From Ornithinimicrobium humiphilum (GTDB lineage Bacteria; Actinomycetota; Actinomycetes; Actinomycetales; Dermatophilaceae), in assembly GCF_006716885.1 (NCBI RefSeq), contig NZ_VFPU01000001.1, positions 992,001 through 1,056,000 of the forward strand: DNA of 64,000 bases. Direction: 5' to 3'. Positions 7,647 to 18,055 of this stretch are shown here, piece after piece. The notes below the pieces were generated by a model. It did no database searches, was not told the origin of the DNA, and saw nothing but the letters and a program-made list of their open reading frames with translations. The position numbers and the translations under genes are program-made. The first letter of the stretch is position 1, and every line of letters begins with the position of its first letter.

Positions 7647-9353
7647 GTGAACCACAAGGATCCCGCTGAGCTGCTCGCCGCCGTCGAACACCTCCGGGAC
7701 TCCGCGGACACCGTGCGCCTGCCGCTCGTGCTGGAGGGGGCCGAGGAGGCGCGCGCCGCGCGCCAGCAGCTCGTGCAGCAGCTCGACGACTACGTGCTGC
7801 CACGGCTGCGCTCGCTCGACGCGCCGCTGCTCGCGGTCGTGGGCGGCTCGACCGGTGCGGGCAAGTCGACCCTGGTCAACTCCCTCGTCGGCGAGCAGGT
7901 CAGCCGCACCGGCGTGATCCGTCCGACGACCCGTGCCTCCGTCCTCGTCCACACCGAGGAGGACACCCGCTGGTTCACCGGCAAGCGCGTGCTTCCCGGC
8001 CTGGCCCGCGTCTCCGGCGACGCCGAGGGCGGCGCCGCCGACGACCCGGGCTCGGTGCGGCTGGTGACCAACGACTCGCTGCCCTCGGGGCTGGCGTTGC
8101 TCGACGCCCCTGACATCGACTCCGTCGTCAAGGCCAACCGCTCGCTCTCGCGCCAGCTGCTGGCCGCCGCCGACCTGTGGCTCTTCGTCACCACCGCCGC
8201 CCGCTACGCCGACGCCGTGCCGTGGGACCTGCTGCGCGAGGCCTCCGAGCGCGGCACCTCGGTCGCGGTCGTCCTCAACCGCGTGCCCCCGGAGGCACTC
8301 GACCAGGTGCGCCTGCACCTGGCCTCGATGCTGCGCGAGCAGGGCCTGGGCAAGGCGCCGATCTTCACCGTCCTCGAGGTCGACCTCAACCAGGGGATGA
8401 TCCCGGTCAAGCACGTCGAGCGGCTCCGCAGCTGGCTGCAGTCGCTGGCCGGGGACGCCCGCGTCCGCTCCGTCGTCATCCGCCGCACGCTCGCAGGCAC
8501 CCTCGGCACGCTCGACGGCCGCGCCCTCGTCGTGGCCGAGGCCGCCCAGCAGCAGGCCGCGGCGCACGCGGCCCTCGCGAAGGTGCCGCGCACGGCATAC
8601 AAGGACGCGCTGTCGGGCGTCTCCCAGGGCGTCCAGGACGGCTCGCTGCTGCGCGGCGAGGTGCTGGCCCGCTGGCAGGAGCTCGTCGGGACCGGCGAGT
8701 TCCTGCGCACCGTCGAGGCGGGCATCGGCCGCCTCCGCGACCGGGTCGCCGCCTACTTCACCGGCAAGCAGGTGACCTCCGAGCCGCTGGGCGACGCGAT
8801 CCAGACCGGCGTGGCCGCGCTGGTCACCTCCCACGGGCAGGTGGCCGCGAGCACCGCGACCCGGACGTGGAAGCAGCTGCCGGGCGGCGCCGAGCTGGTC
8901 CGCGAGCACCCCGAGCTGGGCAAGGCCTCGCCGGAGCTGTCCGAGAAGGTCGAGCGGCTCATCCGCGACTGGCAGGGCGAGGTGCTCGAGCTGGTGCGCG
9001 ACGAGGCCGGCTCGCGCCGGGCCACCGCCCGCTACCTGGCGTTCGGCGTCAACGGCCTGGCGGTGCTGCTCATGATCGTGGTCTTCAGCATGTCCGCGGG
9101 CCTGACCGGCGGCGAGGTCGCCATCGCCGGCGGGTCGGCGCTGCTGGCGCAGCGGCTGCTGGAGGCGGTCTTCGGCGACCAGGCCGTGCGGTCCATGGCG
9201 ACCAAGGCGAGGAAGGCGCTGCTCGTGCACGTCGAGCAGCTCTACGACGACGAGCGGGCGCGCTTCGAGCGCGTCCTGGAGGAGGTGGCCGTGCCGGAGC
9301 AGGCGGCCGAGGAGCTGCGGGAGGCTGCGGCGGACGTGGAGGGGGCCCGGTGA
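7647..9353 (+). CDS. Dynamin-like GTPase A with membrane segment
   Basis: 568 residues from GTG. The P-loop GGSTGAGKST is at 66-75, the switch-I-like RPTTRASV follows, then the G3 motif DAPDID and the possible G4 NRVP. The middle is helical, and a hydrophobic stretch near 455-480 plus a second weaker one give a membrane anchor. The size and domain order resemble bacterial dynamin-like proteins that remodel membrane, such as actinobacterial DynA/DynB or IniA/IniC. Its stop overlaps the GTG of a second GTPase gene (GTGA), indicating a hetero-oligomeric pair. The exact role is unknown. Confidence 0.75.
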   Translation: MNHKDPAELLAAVEHLRDSADTVRLPLVLEGAEEARAARQQLVQQLDDYVLPRLRSLDAPLLAVVGGSTGAGKSTLVNSLVGEQVSRTGVIRPTTRASVLVHTEEDTRWFTGKRVLPGLARVSGDAEGGAADDPGSVRLVTNDSLPSGLALLDAPDIDSVVKANRSLSRQLLAAADLWLFVTTAARYADAVPWDLLREASERGTSVAVVLNRVPPEALDQVRLHLASMLREQGLGKAPIFTVLEVDLNQGMIPVKHVERLRSWLQSLAGDARVRSVVIRRTLAGTLGTLDGRALVVAEAAQQQAAAHAALAKVPRTAYKDALSGVSQGVQDGSLLRGEVLARWQELVGTGEFLRTVEAGIGRLRDRVAAYFTGKQVTSEPLGDAIQTGVAALVTSHGQVAASTATRTWKQLPGGAELVREHPELGKASPELSEKVERLIRDWQGEVLELVRDEAGSRRATARYLAFGVNGLAVLLMIVVFSMSAGLTGGEVAIAGGSALLAQRLLEAVFGDQAVRSMATKARKALLVHVEQLYDDERARFERVLEEVAVPEQAAEELREAAADVEGAR

Positions 9354-10996
9354 GCAGGCGACGCAGCGCCGGACGGAGCCCGGGTATGGTGCCGCTCACC
9401 GAGCGCGCGGAGCGCCTCCGCTCCGCCCTCGACGTGGGTGGTGACCAGCTCGACCCGATGGCGTCCGAGCAGGCCCGCGGGGTCGTGGACCGGGTCAAGG
9501 AGCGGTGGGCGCTCAAGGGCGGCCGCACCGTGGTCGCGCTCGCCGGCCCGACCGGGTCGGGCAAGTCCAGCATCTTCAACGCCCTCGTCGGCAACGAGGT
9601 GTCGGTCATCAGCCCGCGCCGTCCGACGACGTCGACCGCCAGCGCCGCCGTGTGGGGCGAGGAGCCCGCGGGCGAGCTGCTCGACTGGCTCGGCATCGAC
9701 GCGCGCCACCAGGTGGAGACGGCCGAGGGCCAGGCCGAGCTCGACGGGCTGGTGCTCGTCGACCTGCCCGACTTCGACTCCCGCGAGCTGCGCCACCGCG
9801 TCGAGGCCGACCGCATCCTCGAGCGCGCAGACGTCTTCGTGTGGGTCGCCGACCCGCAGAAGTACGCCGACGCCCGGCTGCACGACGACTACCTCCAGCC
9901 GCTGCGGCACCACGACACCGTCATGCTCGTCGTCCTCAACCAGGCCGACCGGGTCAAGGACCGCGACGACCTGCAGCAGGTGCGCGAGGACCTGCGCCGG
10001 CTGGTGCGCGACGACGGGGCCGGCGACCACGAGGTGATCCTCACCTCGGTCCGCACCCAGGAGGGTCTGGCCGAGCTGCGCGGCCGCATCGCCCAGGTCG
10101 TCAGCGCGCGCAACGCCGCGGAGGCCCGGCTGGTCGCCGACCTGCGCACCAGCGCCGAGCACGTCGCCGAGGGCGTGGCCCCGACGACGCCGGAGCTGAC
10201 CACCTCGGCCGACACCAGGCTCCACGAGGCGCTCAAGGTCGCCTCGGGCGTGCCCGTCGTGCTCGACGCGGTCGAGCGCGACTACCGCCGCCAGGCCAAC
10301 GCTCGCGCCGGCTGGCCCTTCACCCGTTGGGTCTCGGGCCTGCGCCCCGACCCGCTGCGCCGGCTGCGGCTCGGCGACGACACCCCGTCGCCGACCGGCA
10401 TCGCGCCGTCCGACGTGCGCGCCGTGCTCGGCCGCTCGTCGCTGCCGTCGCCGACCCCGGCCGCCCGGGCCAACGTGCAGCTCGCGGCCCAGCAGGTCGC
10501 CGAGGACGCCGGCAAGGAGCTGCCGGTGCGCTGGCAGGAGGCGCTGGTCGAGGCGGCGAGCCCGTCCGAGGGCAACCTCGCCGACGCCCTCGACCAGGCC
10601 GTGATCAGCACCCCGCTGCGCTCGCGCGCGCCGCTGTGGTGGTCGGTGCTCGGGGTCCTGCAGCTGCTGCTGGCGCTCGCCGCCGTGGCCGGCCTGCTCT
10701 GGCTGGTGCTCGTCGCGGTGCTCGGCTGGTTCGCCGTGCCCACCGAGGTGCCCTTCGTCGGGCCGGTCCCGGTGCCGCTCGCGCTGCTGGCCGGCGGGTT
10801 GCTGGCCGGTCTGCTGCTCGCGGCGCTCGCCCGGGTGGCCGCCTCGGTCGGTGCCCGTCGTCGGCGTCGTCAGGTGGAGGAGCGGCTCGACGAGGCCATC
10901 GACGAGGTGTCCTACCAGCACGTCCGCCGTCCGGTCCTCACCGTGCTCGAGCGGCACGAGAAGGTGCGCGAGCTGCTGGAGCGCGCCTCGGCCTGA
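9350..10996 (+). CDS. Dynamin-like GTPase B with membrane segments
   Basis: 548 residues when started at the GTG that overlaps the previous stop; an ATG at 9386 is an alternative. The P-loop GPTGSGKSS is at 66-74, then RPTTSTAS (G2), DLPDFDS (G3) and NQADRVKD (G4). The C-terminal part carries two long hydrophobic stretches separated by a short loop, then an Arg-rich helical tail. With the upstream gene it forms a two-gene operon closed by a strong hairpin. Paired bacterial dynamins typically act together at the membrane; division or envelope-stress roles are inference. Confidence 0.75.
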   Translation: MSRRRSAGRSPGMVPLTERAERLRSALDVGGDQLDPMASEQARGVVDRVKERWALKGGRTVVALAGPTGSGKSSIFNALVGNEVSVISPRRPTTSTASAAVWGEEPAGELLDWLGIDARHQVETAEGQAELDGLVLVDLPDFDSRELRHRVEADRILERADVFVWVADPQKYADARLHDDYLQPLRHHDTVMLVVLNQADRVKDRDDLQQVREDLRRLVRDDGAGDHEVILTSVRTQEGLAELRGRIAQVVSARNAAEARLVADLRTSAEHVAEGVAPTTPELTTSADTRLHEALKVASGVPVVLDAVERDYRRQANARAGWPFTRWVSGLRPDPLRRLRLGDDTPSPTGIAPSDVRAVLGRSSLPSPTPAARANVQLAAQQVAEDAGKELPVRWQEALVEAASPSEGNLADALDQAVISTPLRSRAPLWWSVLGVLQLLLALAAVAGLLWLVLVAVLGWFAVPTEVPFVGPVPVPLALLAGGLLAGLLLAALARVAASVGARRRRRQVEERLDEAIDEVSYQHVRRPVLTVLERHEKVRELLERASA

Positions 10997-11013
10997 GGCG
11001 TCGCCCGATCCAC

Positions 11014-11051
11014 ACGGGGCTGTGGCCGACCTGGTCGGTCCACAGCCCCGT
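11014..11051 (+). terminator. Hairpin terminator after the GTPase pair
   Basis: ACGGGGCTGTGG pairs perfectly with CCACAGCCCCGT; the interior CCGAC/GTCGG extends the stem to about 17 bp around a 3-base loop with one unpaired T. It lies 18 bases after the stop. Confidence 0.8.
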
Positions 11052-11138
11052 CGCTCCCCCTTCTGCACCCGTCCCCGGCGACGCAGGCTGGCTCCCACGA
11101 CGACCCGTCACCGACGGGCACGACAGGGAGGAACGACG

Positions 11139-11639
11139 ATGGTGGACACGAGGATGACGATCACGGGCAACCTGACCCACGACCCGCAGCTGAGGTGCAG
11201 CACCCGCACGGGGGAGCCGTTCGCCACGATCCGGGTGGCGGTCAACAACACCCGCTTCGACCGGGCGTCGGGGCAGTGGGTGCAGACGGGCACGACCTTC
11301 TTCGACGTCATGTGCTGGCGCTCCCTGGGAGCCAACGTCCTCAACAGCATGCACAAGGGCGACCCGGTGATCGTGCACGGCAAGTTCCGGCTCAACGAGT
11401 GGCAGGCGGAGTCCGGCCCGCGGGTCGACGCCACCATCGACGCCGACGCGGTCGGGCCCAACCTCGGCCTCGGCTCGTGCGACTTCCGTCGCGGCGCGAC
11501 GAGCTACGGCCTGGACCGGGTGGACGAGTACGACCCGTCCCAGGAGGGGCCGCAGCCCGAGCCGCCGGCGGGGGAGGACGTGCCGCCCTTCGACGAGCTC
11601 CCGGAGGAGCAGCCGGCGCAGGAGGAGGTCGCCGCCTGA
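11139..11639 (+). CDS. ssb: Single-stranded DNA-binding protein (paralogue-type SSB)
   Basis: 166 residues with an OB-fold at ~1-115 (MTITGNLTHDPQLR; FFDVMCWRSLGANV; DPVIVHGKFRLNEW) and an acidic, Pro-rich tail. GGGAGG is spaced correctly before the ATG. The tail ends EEVAA and lacks the usual DDDIPF-type tip that docks partner proteins on housekeeping SSB. This is therefore probably a second SSB of the SsbB type rather than the replication SSB that is normally encoded between rpsF and rpsR. It stands alone here. Confidence 0.8.
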   Translation: MVDTRMTITGNLTHDPQLRCSTRTGEPFATIRVAVNNTRFDRASGQWVQTGTTFFDVMCWRSLGANVLNSMHKGDPVIVHGKFRLNEWQAESGPRVDATIDADAVGPNLGLGSCDFRRGATSYGLDRVDEYDPSQEGPQPEPPAGEDVPPFDELPEEQPAQEEVAA

Positions 11640-11646
11640 CGGGCGG

Positions 11647-11730
11647 GCAGCCGCCGGTCGCACCCCCCCTGCGCAGCCGGTCGCACCCCCCTGCGCAGCC
11701 GGTCCCACCCCCCCCTGCGCAGCCGGTGGC
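11647..11730. repeat. C-rich direct repeats, about 22-24 bp, 3+ copies
   Basis: Imperfect direct copies of GCGCAGCCGGTCGCACCCCC occur at about 11647, 11671, 11693 and 11717, varying mainly in the length of the C run (up to 8). They lie just after the ssb stop. In the +2 frame they would read as Pro-rich repeats, but no start or ribosome-binding site supports translation. Confidence 0.7.
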
Positions 11731-11801
11731 CCCGCCCCATGAGCCGTCGGTCGCCCCACCCCTGCGTGCCGGTCCGTCCGGCACGGGGCGGCCGACGGCG
11801 A

Positions 11802-11830
11802 TTGGGGTCGGCACCGTCCCGACGGATACC
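11802..11830 (+). promoter_or_regulatory. Promoter of ettA
   Basis: TTGGGG (11802-11807) and GATACC (11825-11830) are separated by exactly 17 bases, a housekeeping-sigma layout. The inferred leader is only a few bases and contains GGGAGG very close to the ATG. Confidence 0.45.
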
Positions 11831-11839
11831 CTGGGAGGC

Positions 11840-13522
<1,683 letters not shown>

Positions 13523-13560
13523 CGCCCTCGCCGGCACCTGACCGGCCGATGGCCCGTCGA

Positions 13561-13608
13561 CGCAGGCCCCAGCCACCGCTCCCACCTCGGGACGGGCTGG
13601 GGCCTGCG
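13561..13608 (+). terminator. Hairpin terminator of ettA
   Basis: CGCAGGCCCCAGCC (13561-13574) pairs perfectly with GGCTGGGGCCTGCG (13595-13608), a 14-bp stem 38 bases after the ettA stop. Its presence argues that the next coding region starts after it. Confidence 0.8.
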
Positions 13609-13617
13609 CGTGTCCGG

Positions 13618-14544
13618 ATGCCGGGCCGTCCGGGTCACGCCGAGCCGGGCGCGCCGGCCACGGTCGTGGAGTTCCTGGTCGGCGTGACCGGCGACCCCGA
13701 CGGGATCGCCCGGCGGGTGGCCGAGGGTGAGGTGGTCCTGGGGGACGGGACCCGGGTGGACACGGCGACCGCCTACGTCCCCGGTGGCGTCGTCTACCTC
13801 TACCGCGACCTGGTCGAGGAGCCGGAGGTGCCGGGGGAGCTGACGGTCCTGCTCCATGACGAGCGCACCGGGCTGATGGCCGTCGACAAGCCGCCCTTCC
13901 TCGCCACCATGCCGCGCGGGGGACATGTCGCCCAGACGGCGGTGGTGCGGGTGCGGAGGGAGCTCGACCTGCCCGACCTGGTGCCGGTGCACCGACTCGA
14001 TCGGCTGACCAGCGGCGTCCTGCTGCTCACCACCCGACCCGACGTGCGCGCCGCCTACCAGCGGCTCGTGCAGGAGGGTGGCCTCGCCAAGGCGTATGCC
14101 GCGCTGGCGCCGCTGCCCGACGGGCTCGACCTTCCGCTCCTGGTGCGCAACCGGATCGTCAAGGAGCGAGGCTCGCTGCAGGCGCAGGTGGTGGTGGGGG
14201 AGCCCAACGCCGAGACGCTCGTCGAGCTCGAGGACGTCGTCTCGCCCGGGGTTGGCCGCTACCGGCTGACTCCGAGGACGGGTCGCACGCACCAGCTGCG
14301 GCTGCACCTTGCCGGGCTGGGCATCCCGATCTTCGGCGACCCGCTCTACCCGGTGCTGCGCGAGGTCGCCGTGGACGACTGGTCGACCCCGCTGCAGCTG
14401 CTGGCGCGCGAGGTCAGCTTCACCGACCCGGTCAGCGGCGAGCCGCGTCGGATCACGTCGCCGCGCTCGCTGCCGATCCCGCCGGAGGGCGACGCATGGC
14501 CCAGACAGGCGGTCCACCATCGGGGATCACGAGGTGGCCACTGA
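13618..14544 (+). CDS. RluA-family rRNA/tRNA pseudouridine synthase
   Basis: 308 residues from the ATG at 13618. Longer in-frame starts (for example 13549) would run through the ettA terminator, so I reject them. The catalytic motif HRLDRLTSGVLLL contains the nucleophilic Asp, and LLHDERTGLMAVDKP and RTGRTHQLRLHL are the other family motifs. An S4-like region is visible at the N-terminus (ARRVAEGEVVLGDG). It isomerises uridine to pseudouridine in rRNA or tRNA; the exact target cannot be read. Its 3' end overlaps the convergent GNAT gene by 92 bases. Confidence 0.85.
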   Translation: MPGRPGHAEPGAPATVVEFLVGVTGDPDGIARRVAEGEVVLGDGTRVDTATAYVPGGVVYLYRDLVEEPEVPGELTVLLHDERTGLMAVDKPPFLATMPRGGHVAQTAVVRVRRELDLPDLVPVHRLDRLTSGVLLLTTRPDVRAAYQRLVQEGGLAKAYAALAPLPDGLDLPLLVRNRIVKERGSLQAQVVVGEPNAETLVELEDVVSPGVGRYRLTPRTGRTHQLRLHLAGLGIPIFGDPLYPVLREVAVDDWSTPLQLLAREVSFTDPVSGEPRRITSPRSLPIPPEGDAWPRQAVHHRGSRGGH

Positions 14545-15085
14545 CCTCGAACCCCACGCTGCTGTAGAGGGCGACGTTCGCCTCCGAGGAGGTCTCGAGG
14601 TAGGCCGGGGCCCCGAGCTCGTCAGCCAGTGCGAGGGCGGGCTGGAGCAGCGCCCGCGCGATGCCCCGCCGGCGGTAGGCGGGGGAGACGCCCATGGTGG
14701 CGATCGTGAGGTGCGGCGCGGTGGGTCGGAGGCGGGCGCATGCCGCATCGGCTGCGTTGCTGACCTCGAGCCGGTCGCCGAGGATGGCTTCCTCCTGGGC
14801 GCCGATCGCCTCCCGGACGCTCGAGGGGACCTCACGGTCGGGCCGCAGCACGACGATCCCGCCGACGACCGTGTCCTCCGGGCCTCGCGCCACCCACACC
14901 TCGCCGTAGGGCAGCCCGACCTCGCCAACCGTCAGCTCGAACAAAGCCCGCAGCCGGTCAGCACGACGGTCGGCCGGGACGATCCACGACGTCCAGGCGT
15001 AGGCGCTGAACGCTTCCGCCAGGACTTCAGCCAGAAACTGTGCATCGCTGGGCCGTGCACCCTCGACCCGATAAGTCGTGCTCAT
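14453..15085 (-). CDS. GNAT-family N-acetyltransferase
   Basis: 210 residues from ATG. The acetyl-CoA loop is visible as MGVSPAYRRRGIARALL (pattern Q/RxxGxG/A), followed by AYLETSSEANVALYSSVGF, the usual beta5-alpha4 region of small-molecule acetyltransferases. The substrate is unknown. It runs towards the RluA gene and overlaps its last 92 bases. It marks the left edge of the low-GC accessory region. Confidence 0.8.
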   Translation of the reverse strand: MSTTYRVEGARPSDAQFLAEVLAEAFSAYAWTSWIVPADRRADRLRALFELTVGEVGLPYGEVWVARGPEDTVVGGIVVLRPDREVPSSVREAIGAQEEAILGDRLEVSNAADAACARLRPTAPHLTIATMGVSPAYRRRGIARALLQPALALADELGAPAYLETSSEANVALYSSVGFEVSGHLVIPDGGPPVWAMRRPPAGSAASAAT

Positions 15086-15461
15086 GCTCGGATACCGGGA
15101 AGGACGCGGGTCATGGACGGAATCGTCGCAGCCCCAGAACGGAGGGCTGAGGGCAGGTGCCCCTGCGCCGATGAGGCGGTCCACCGAACGCCCGATGTGC
15201 CACCTGACACGCACCTGCGGAGAGGGTCATGACAGGCCGGATCCGCCGAAAGTCGGATGTTTGAGCGCGAACCTCCTAACGCTTGGACACGCCGAGTGCG
15301 GGACGAGCGTGGGGCTACGGTGGCCTGGCGCGCCACGACGGACGACGCCGGACGAGAGACCGCGTCCGCGAACGCCCCGTATGTGCCGTCGAAGGCTGGA
15401 CGATCTTCAGGGTTAGCGCATAGGGTGACCGAACGTAATCGTGGACAAACCAGGGGCAAGG
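15086..15461. other. 376-base stretch without a convincing gene
   Basis: It lies between the divergent GNAT gene and the low-GC orphan gene. GC content falls from about 15230 onward. Short open frames exist but none has a ribosome-binding site or codon bias. A TAGGGT box at 15421-15426 could be a -10 element for the gene at 15462, leaving a 30-base leader. Confidence 0.5.
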
Positions 15462-17822
15462 GTGACCAGCATTCAGTCGCTAAATTCATCTTATGGAGAC
15501 GTCGAGACGTTCGGCCGCATAATCGACTGCCTCGACCTCATCGAGTTCCTGCGCCACTCAAGCGTTGGTCGCAACTACAAGCCCTCAGATAAGATCCCGT
15601 CGCTTATCAAGCTCACCCCGGCTGGGCACAAGTTTTTTCAGGACCTGTCCGGGAGGAGCGGAAACCCAAAGGAAGCTCGGCTTGCAACTTTCCTCGAGTT
15701 CTTCCGGGAGGAATTGCTAATCGACGTTAACCAGACCAACATCGACGCACTAAGAAGTACGTTCTCATCCGACATCCGTGAGAAGAAGTTAAGGCATCCG
15801 TTCGTTCAGGGGCCGTACCTTTACGACGCTGCTTGCGAACTCTTCCCGGACCTTAGGCGGACACTCGCGGTCTCTGAAACGCGGAAGTTGCTTGAGGGCA
15901 CCCCAGTGGGGGTGTATCAGATTGGATCTTGGGTTAGCGGCCCCGCCGGCCTCCTAAAGTCCGCGGACACCCGATTGCTAAAACCGTCGATGCGGGTGCC
16001 CCTGCAGCACTGCCCTGACGCGAGATGTAACACCGTGCACTCGATCCAGTTGCTCACCGACCCATCGGCCACAATAAACCAAACGCTTCGCCAAATAGAT
16101 GATCTTCCCGATAGTGCAATCGCGAAGGATAACGAATGGGAGCGGTTTCTAAGGTCGAAACTGGACGAACATGAGGACAAGTTGCGTAGGCCCAGTCGTT
16201 GGACATCGCTCGTCTGGTCCCTTGGCGATCTATTAACTCCCAAAGAGGCTCGGCTGCTCTGCATAAAGCTCGGATCATCCGAGCCTAGGCGCGAGAGCCC
16301 CACTCCGGATGAATTTGCCGCGGACTTACAGTCGATTTTGCTGCACACGGACGAAGAGATCATTCTCGCACTGGATGAACTGATTTACGCTGGTGATCTC
16401 CAACTTGGTCCTGGCGAGGTACGGCAAGCACGGCTGAACGTGCGGCATAATCCATCGAACCCTGGAGTTCCGCAGATTAGCCGGCATGGTCCGCGCGTTG
16501 ACTCTCAAGACCCTCGCTTTCCGCTGCTTCAGTTGCGACGTCTGGTCGAGCAAACACTCACCGGCCAAGGCGTTTCGGGCTCCGAGGTCACGTGGCTTCT
16601 CCGTAACGTCGATGGGCAAGATGCAGATGACAGGATCGTGCAAGCGCTCGAGCGAGTTGCGCCGAGAGACCTTCTTCGGTCCCTGGCATTCTCGAGCGAA
16701 GACAATTTTCGGCGAGCGTGCGAGCAGGTCGATATTCACGTTCCCGAGGGGTCGCTTATCGACCCTCGAGCTGGTGATCGTGACGAGGCGTTCCTCGACG
16801 CCCTCCTATGGTCGCTCGGCTTTGACCTGGACATCTCCGACGATGTGACTGCTCACGTCAGGAGGCTTGGAGCCGAAATACGATCGATGCTGCAAGAATT
16901 CCATACGACATCATCCCTGGACATCGAAACTCTGCGGGGCACGGCGAGCAACTTCTACACCTTCCTAGAAGGTGCACTTACGGACGTCATCCAGTTTACT
17001 TGGTGGGCGTTGACGCAGGATCACGTCAAGTCGCCTCGGCCCTTCGCTTACCGGCCTGCCCATGGAGAGGGAGCGTGGTTTGCCCTTAGTCAGGCGCGCA
17101 CGCGCGGTCAGGCGCAAGTTCGACTCCGAGACAGCGGGCCCGCTGGCTTGCAGGCGATGGTTAACGGTCTGGACGTTCTGGCAGATCTCCTCGAAAATTT
17201 GCGGTCCAAGGGTCCGAGCGCCCTTCGCGATGACGAGTCCATCAGCGTTGATAGGTCCGGCGTGACGAGTGTGCCCTTCCTGCATAGACACATCTTCTTA
17301 GACTTGCTGCCCGAAGCGCAGGCCGAGATCATCGGGCTGTTGCGGTCAGCTTATGCAACCCTTCGCGACTCCGCCGCCGTCGAGGTTCGCAACAAGCTCA
17401 TGCACTTCAGCCGAGCGACTGTCCCCTCTCAAGAGGCTTTGCATGCTGTGGATGGCGTTCTCGATTGCATGCAAGTGCTCGAGAAGGCAGGCTTCTCTCG
17501 CTGCACGTGGCGCCAGCAGGAAGCGACCACCGACCAGTGGGGCAGAAGGTCGCTTCTGCTCCGGTCGGAGCGCGGCGAGGTGCTGCAACTCATGCGGCCC
17601 AAACCAGAGGACACGCGATGGTTTCCGGTCACACGGGTTCCTCATTACGTGGTCCCGATTGCAAGATTTACGCGATATGACGTGCTTCGGTTCTCCATAG
17701 ATGTCGACTCAGAACATGCGGAGTTGTGGAGCGCTTTCCCGAGCCCACGCGCAGACTGGCGGCTCTACGAAAAGCCGTCCGCGGCGCTCCAAGACAACAT
17801 CCGTGGGGGGATGGCTGAATAG
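15462..17822 (+). CDS. Large orphan protein with HEPN-like RN-x3-H motif; defence candidate
   Basis: 786 residues from GTG; AGGGG five bases upstream decides this start over a GTG at 15441. I do not recognise the family. A Cys/His cluster (Cys184, Cys189, His193; CPDARCNTVH) resembles a small zinc site. Near the C-terminus VEVRNKLMHF (Arg643, His648) matches the R-(N/D/H)-xxx-H active-site pattern of HEPN ribonucleases, within a helical context. No membrane segment or signal is seen. Codon use is much more AT-tolerant than in the neighbours, so the gene looks acquired. It is a single large gene with no partner next to it. A nucleolytic defence or abortive-infection role is inference only. Confidence 0.6.
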   Translation: MTSIQSLNSSYGDVETFGRIIDCLDLIEFLRHSSVGRNYKPSDKIPSLIKLTPAGHKFFQDLSGRSGNPKEARLATFLEFFREELLIDVNQTNIDALRSTFSSDIREKKLRHPFVQGPYLYDAACELFPDLRRTLAVSETRKLLEGTPVGVYQIGSWVSGPAGLLKSADTRLLKPSMRVPLQHCPDARCNTVHSIQLLTDPSATINQTLRQIDDLPDSAIAKDNEWERFLRSKLDEHEDKLRRPSRWTSLVWSLGDLLTPKEARLLCIKLGSSEPRRESPTPDEFAADLQSILLHTDEEIILALDELIYAGDLQLGPGEVRQARLNVRHNPSNPGVPQISRHGPRVDSQDPRFPLLQLRRLVEQTLTGQGVSGSEVTWLLRNVDGQDADDRIVQALERVAPRDLLRSLAFSSEDNFRRACEQVDIHVPEGSLIDPRAGDRDEAFLDALLWSLGFDLDISDDVTAHVRRLGAEIRSMLQEFHTTSSLDIETLRGTASNFYTFLEGALTDVIQFTWWALTQDHVKSPRPFAYRPAHGEGAWFALSQARTRGQAQVRLRDSGPAGLQAMVNGLDVLADLLENLRSKGPSALRDDESISVDRSGVTSVPFLHRHIFLDLLPEAQAEIIGLLRSAYATLRDSAAVEVRNKLMHFSRATVPSQEALHAVDGVLDCMQVLEKAGFSRCTWRQQEATTDQWGRRSLLLRSERGEVLQLMRPKPEDTRWFPVTRVPHYVVPIARFTRYDVLRFSIDVDSEHAELWSAFPSPRADWRLYEKPSAALQDNIRGGMAE

Positions 17823-17978
17823 TTCGTCGTGCCTTGTCGGGCGCGGTCACTTGATAGGCCGCTCCTGTGGAGGGTTGCCTCCTCTCCGTGAGTGAAGGAG
17901 CGGTACCCGATTCTGTGGCAGGGAGCGTGCACGCGCGCTATTGCCGCCAGGAGGACGCCAGCCTTCGGCGCGTCCGAC

Positions 17979-18026
17979 ATTGCCGCTGTGATCGCGTAGC
18001 GTCCAACCATGCCGCTGTGATCGCGA
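17979..18026. repeat. Intergenic repeat: two TGCCGCTGTGATCGCG copies
   Basis: TGCCGCTGTGATCGCG occurs at 17981 and, after 13 bases, again at 18010. The 39-base block 17979-18017 has a related copy at 27325-27363 with four mismatches. Single relatives of ATGCCGCTG occur at 19208 and 28238. Confidence 0.75.
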
Positions 18027-18043
18027 CCATGGACCGCCGCTCG

Positions 18044-18049
18044 TAGAGT
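18044..18049 (+). promoter_or_regulatory. -10 box (TAGAGT) of the HIT gene
   Basis: TAGAGT is 6 bases before the ATG, leaderless layout. Confidence 0.5.
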
Positions 18050-18055
18050 GCATCC

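Noticed and set aside
11647..11730. CRISPR-like array
   Set aside because: Units are contiguous, C-rich and imperfect, without distinct spacers; no cas genes are present.
13549..13617. Longer RluA-family start at 13549
   Set aside because: It would place a 14-bp-stem terminator of ettA inside the coding region; the extra residues are Arg/Pro-rich and not family-like.
15257..15592. Possible gene on the + strand before the HEPN-like orphan
   Set aside because: No ribosome-binding site, Arg-rich low-complexity product, and it overlaps the better-supported gene in another frame.
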